Origin: Dasyornis broadbenti | Lineage: Eukaryota > Chordata > Aves > Passeriformes > Dasyornithidae | DNA length: 64,000 bases | Assembly (NCBI GenBank): GCA_013397935.1 | Contig: VZRN01003245.1 | Location: 831,578 to 895,577, forward strand | Reading direction: 5' to 3' | In this document: positions 63,199 through 64,000 of the stretch, piece after piece | Layout: every line of letters begins with the position of its first letter | Numbering within the stretch: the stretch's first letter is position 1 | Made by a program: the position numbers and the translations under genes | The notes under the pieces: model-generated | Databases searched by the model: none | Told to the model about the DNA's origin: nothing | What the model saw: only the letters and a program-made list of their open reading frames with translations

Positions 63199-63417
63199 AT
63201 GGAGGAAAGCACAGGAGAATTCTTTGTGAGACAGACCCGTAGTTCAGAAATAAGAAGATTTTTAAATGGTCAGGATGTCAGGAGGGTGTTAAAGAAACAT
63301 TCCGAGAGCAGACTTCAGCCCAGAGAGAGTACTGTAATTCCCTTAACTTCAGTACAATTTATTTCAAGTCAGTCAAAAAAGACCCCAAATGTATATGACA
63401 CACTACTGCAGCTATGA
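63199..63417 (+). CDS. Short open frame upstream of CpG island, unidentified
   Basis: A 72-codon frame starts with ATG in 'aggatggagg', a fair initiation context, and reads MEESTGEFFVRQTRSSEIRR, then a basic stretch (FLNGQDVRRVLKKHSESR), ending YDTLLQL before TGA. Its composition is soluble and protein-like, with no membrane segment or recognised motif. A near-consensus donor GAGAG-GTGAGT (63450-63455) lies 33 bases after the stop. It could be a small upstream frame in a first exon, or chance. I do not recognise a family. Confidence 0.15.
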   Translation: MEESTGEFFVRQTRSSEIRRFLNGQDVRRVLKKHSESRLQPRESTVIPLTSVQFISSQSKKTPNVYDTLLQL

Positions 63418-63699
63418 GGAGATGAGTAACTGGGCTCGGAGCTGGAGAGGTGAGTGCAGGACAGAACATCTGACCCTCCTTGACAGTTGCCTACAGTGTC
63501 CCAGCCATCCTTGAAGGAAATCCATGGGACATGCTCAGCTGCAGACCCCCAGTCTCAAGCCCTCCCTCTGCCTCTTCCCAGCTGACGGGAGAGGGGCTTC
63601 CTCAGGTCCCACCTATTTTCTCGTGCAAGAGAGAAGCACTCGTCCCCTCCGCCACACTGGCAAGACATTTCTTTCTTCTGCTGTGCCCTCAGAGGGGCA

Positions 63700-63995
63700 G
63701 TGCCACTGCAAGCACGGACTGCCGAGCCCTGCTAATAGAGCGGGGCACGGCCCGGGCAGTGCGGGAGAGCTCGGCTGAGGCTGCGGAGCGTGCACAGAGC
63801 GCTCCTGCCACCGCTGGCACGGCTGCCGGCAGCGCTGCGCTGGCACGGCCACGCTCCGGCCATCTCCCGGAGGGCTGGCCCCGTTCCTGCCATCCACCGG
63901 CAGGGAAAGGAGGCTGCCCTGGCCTCATATCCCCTCCACAGCTCGCGCCTGACCCCGGCAATCGCTTCTCCTTACTGCAAATTGGCTCGCTTTAG
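63700..63995. promoter_or_regulatory. CpG island, probable promoter or first exon at window edge
   Basis: From about 63700 the sequence becomes GC-rich. By direct count there are about 24 CpG dinucleotides between 63741 and 63995, against very few in comparable lengths elsewhere in the window. Motifs include 'gcggggcacggcccgggc', 'ggcagcgctgcgctgg' and 'cagctcgcgcctg', and an inverted CCAAT box (ATTGG) at 63981-63985. No consensus GC box (GGGCGG) is seen. CpG islands mark promoters of most housekeeping and developmental vertebrate genes. The transcription direction cannot be told: a plus-strand gene would continue to the right, while a minus-strand gene would read back into the window. Open frames of 84-171 codons on both strands are expected from the low stop-codon frequency and are not evidence of coding. 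Confidence 0.65.
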
Positions 63996-64000
63996 CTACA

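Noticed and set aside
63480..63995. 171-codon plus frame and 84-94-codon frames on both strands
   Set aside because: CpG-rich DNA has few stop codons; frames on both strands overlap, are Ala/Pro/Arg-rich and have no recognised motif. Reported as a CpG island instead.
1..64000. CRISPR arrays, tRNA, rRNA, operons, phage or bacterial genes
   Set aside because: None seen. Repeat content and composition fit a vertebrate chromosome, and no cloverleaf or direct-repeat array was visible by eye.

Overview
The window looks like AT-rich vertebrate nuclear DNA, most likely from a bird and probably a passerine. Two signals support this. First, it carries several copies of the CR1 non-LTR retrotransposon, with the 8-base 3' tail of the ATTCTATG type and recognisable pieces of the CR1 reverse transcriptase. 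Second, a roughly 1-kb LTR-like element at 43597-44613 has TGTCATGGTTT termini and internal sequence resembling solo LTRs known from finch genomes. Codon-dense gene packing, operons, CRISPR arrays, rRNA and tRNA genes are all absent.

Layout. 1-145 is a CR1 piece cut by the window edge. 146-11074 is unremarkable AT-rich DNA with short homopolymers. 11075-11584 is a plus-strand CR1 tail. 11585-21184 is mostly empty apart from one candidate minus-strand terminal exon (18218-18529). 21185-22175 holds two CR1 copies meeting 3' end to 3' end, followed by a small assembly gap and a poly-T run. 26341-27474 is the longest CR1 copy and includes decayed reverse-transcriptase sequence. 29632-29800 is a strand-asymmetric G/T tract with no C, followed by a pyrimidine tract at 30321-30372. 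36695-37927 contains the best candidate for an uncatalogued small transcript: three possible exons with compatible phases, a stop codon and an AATAAA signal. 39781-40126 is another CR1 tail. 43597-44613 is the solo LTR, with an internal 185-base gap. 44614-63690 is again mainly unannotatable DNA with weak exon candidates and a 54-bp tandem duplication at 49383-49490. From about 63700 to the right edge the sequence turns GC-rich and CpG-dense, which looks like a CpG-island promoter or first exon of a gene lying mostly outside the window.

No protein-coding gene can be named with confidence. The exon candidates rest only on splice-site shape and open frames. In 64 kb of AT-rich DNA such combinations also arise by chance, so their confidence is low. 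The firm content is the repeats, the gaps, the low-complexity tracts and the CpG-rich edge. I found no clear new biological system. The most testable leads are the phase-consistent exon trio near 37 kb, the CpG island at the right edge and the C-free G/T tract.
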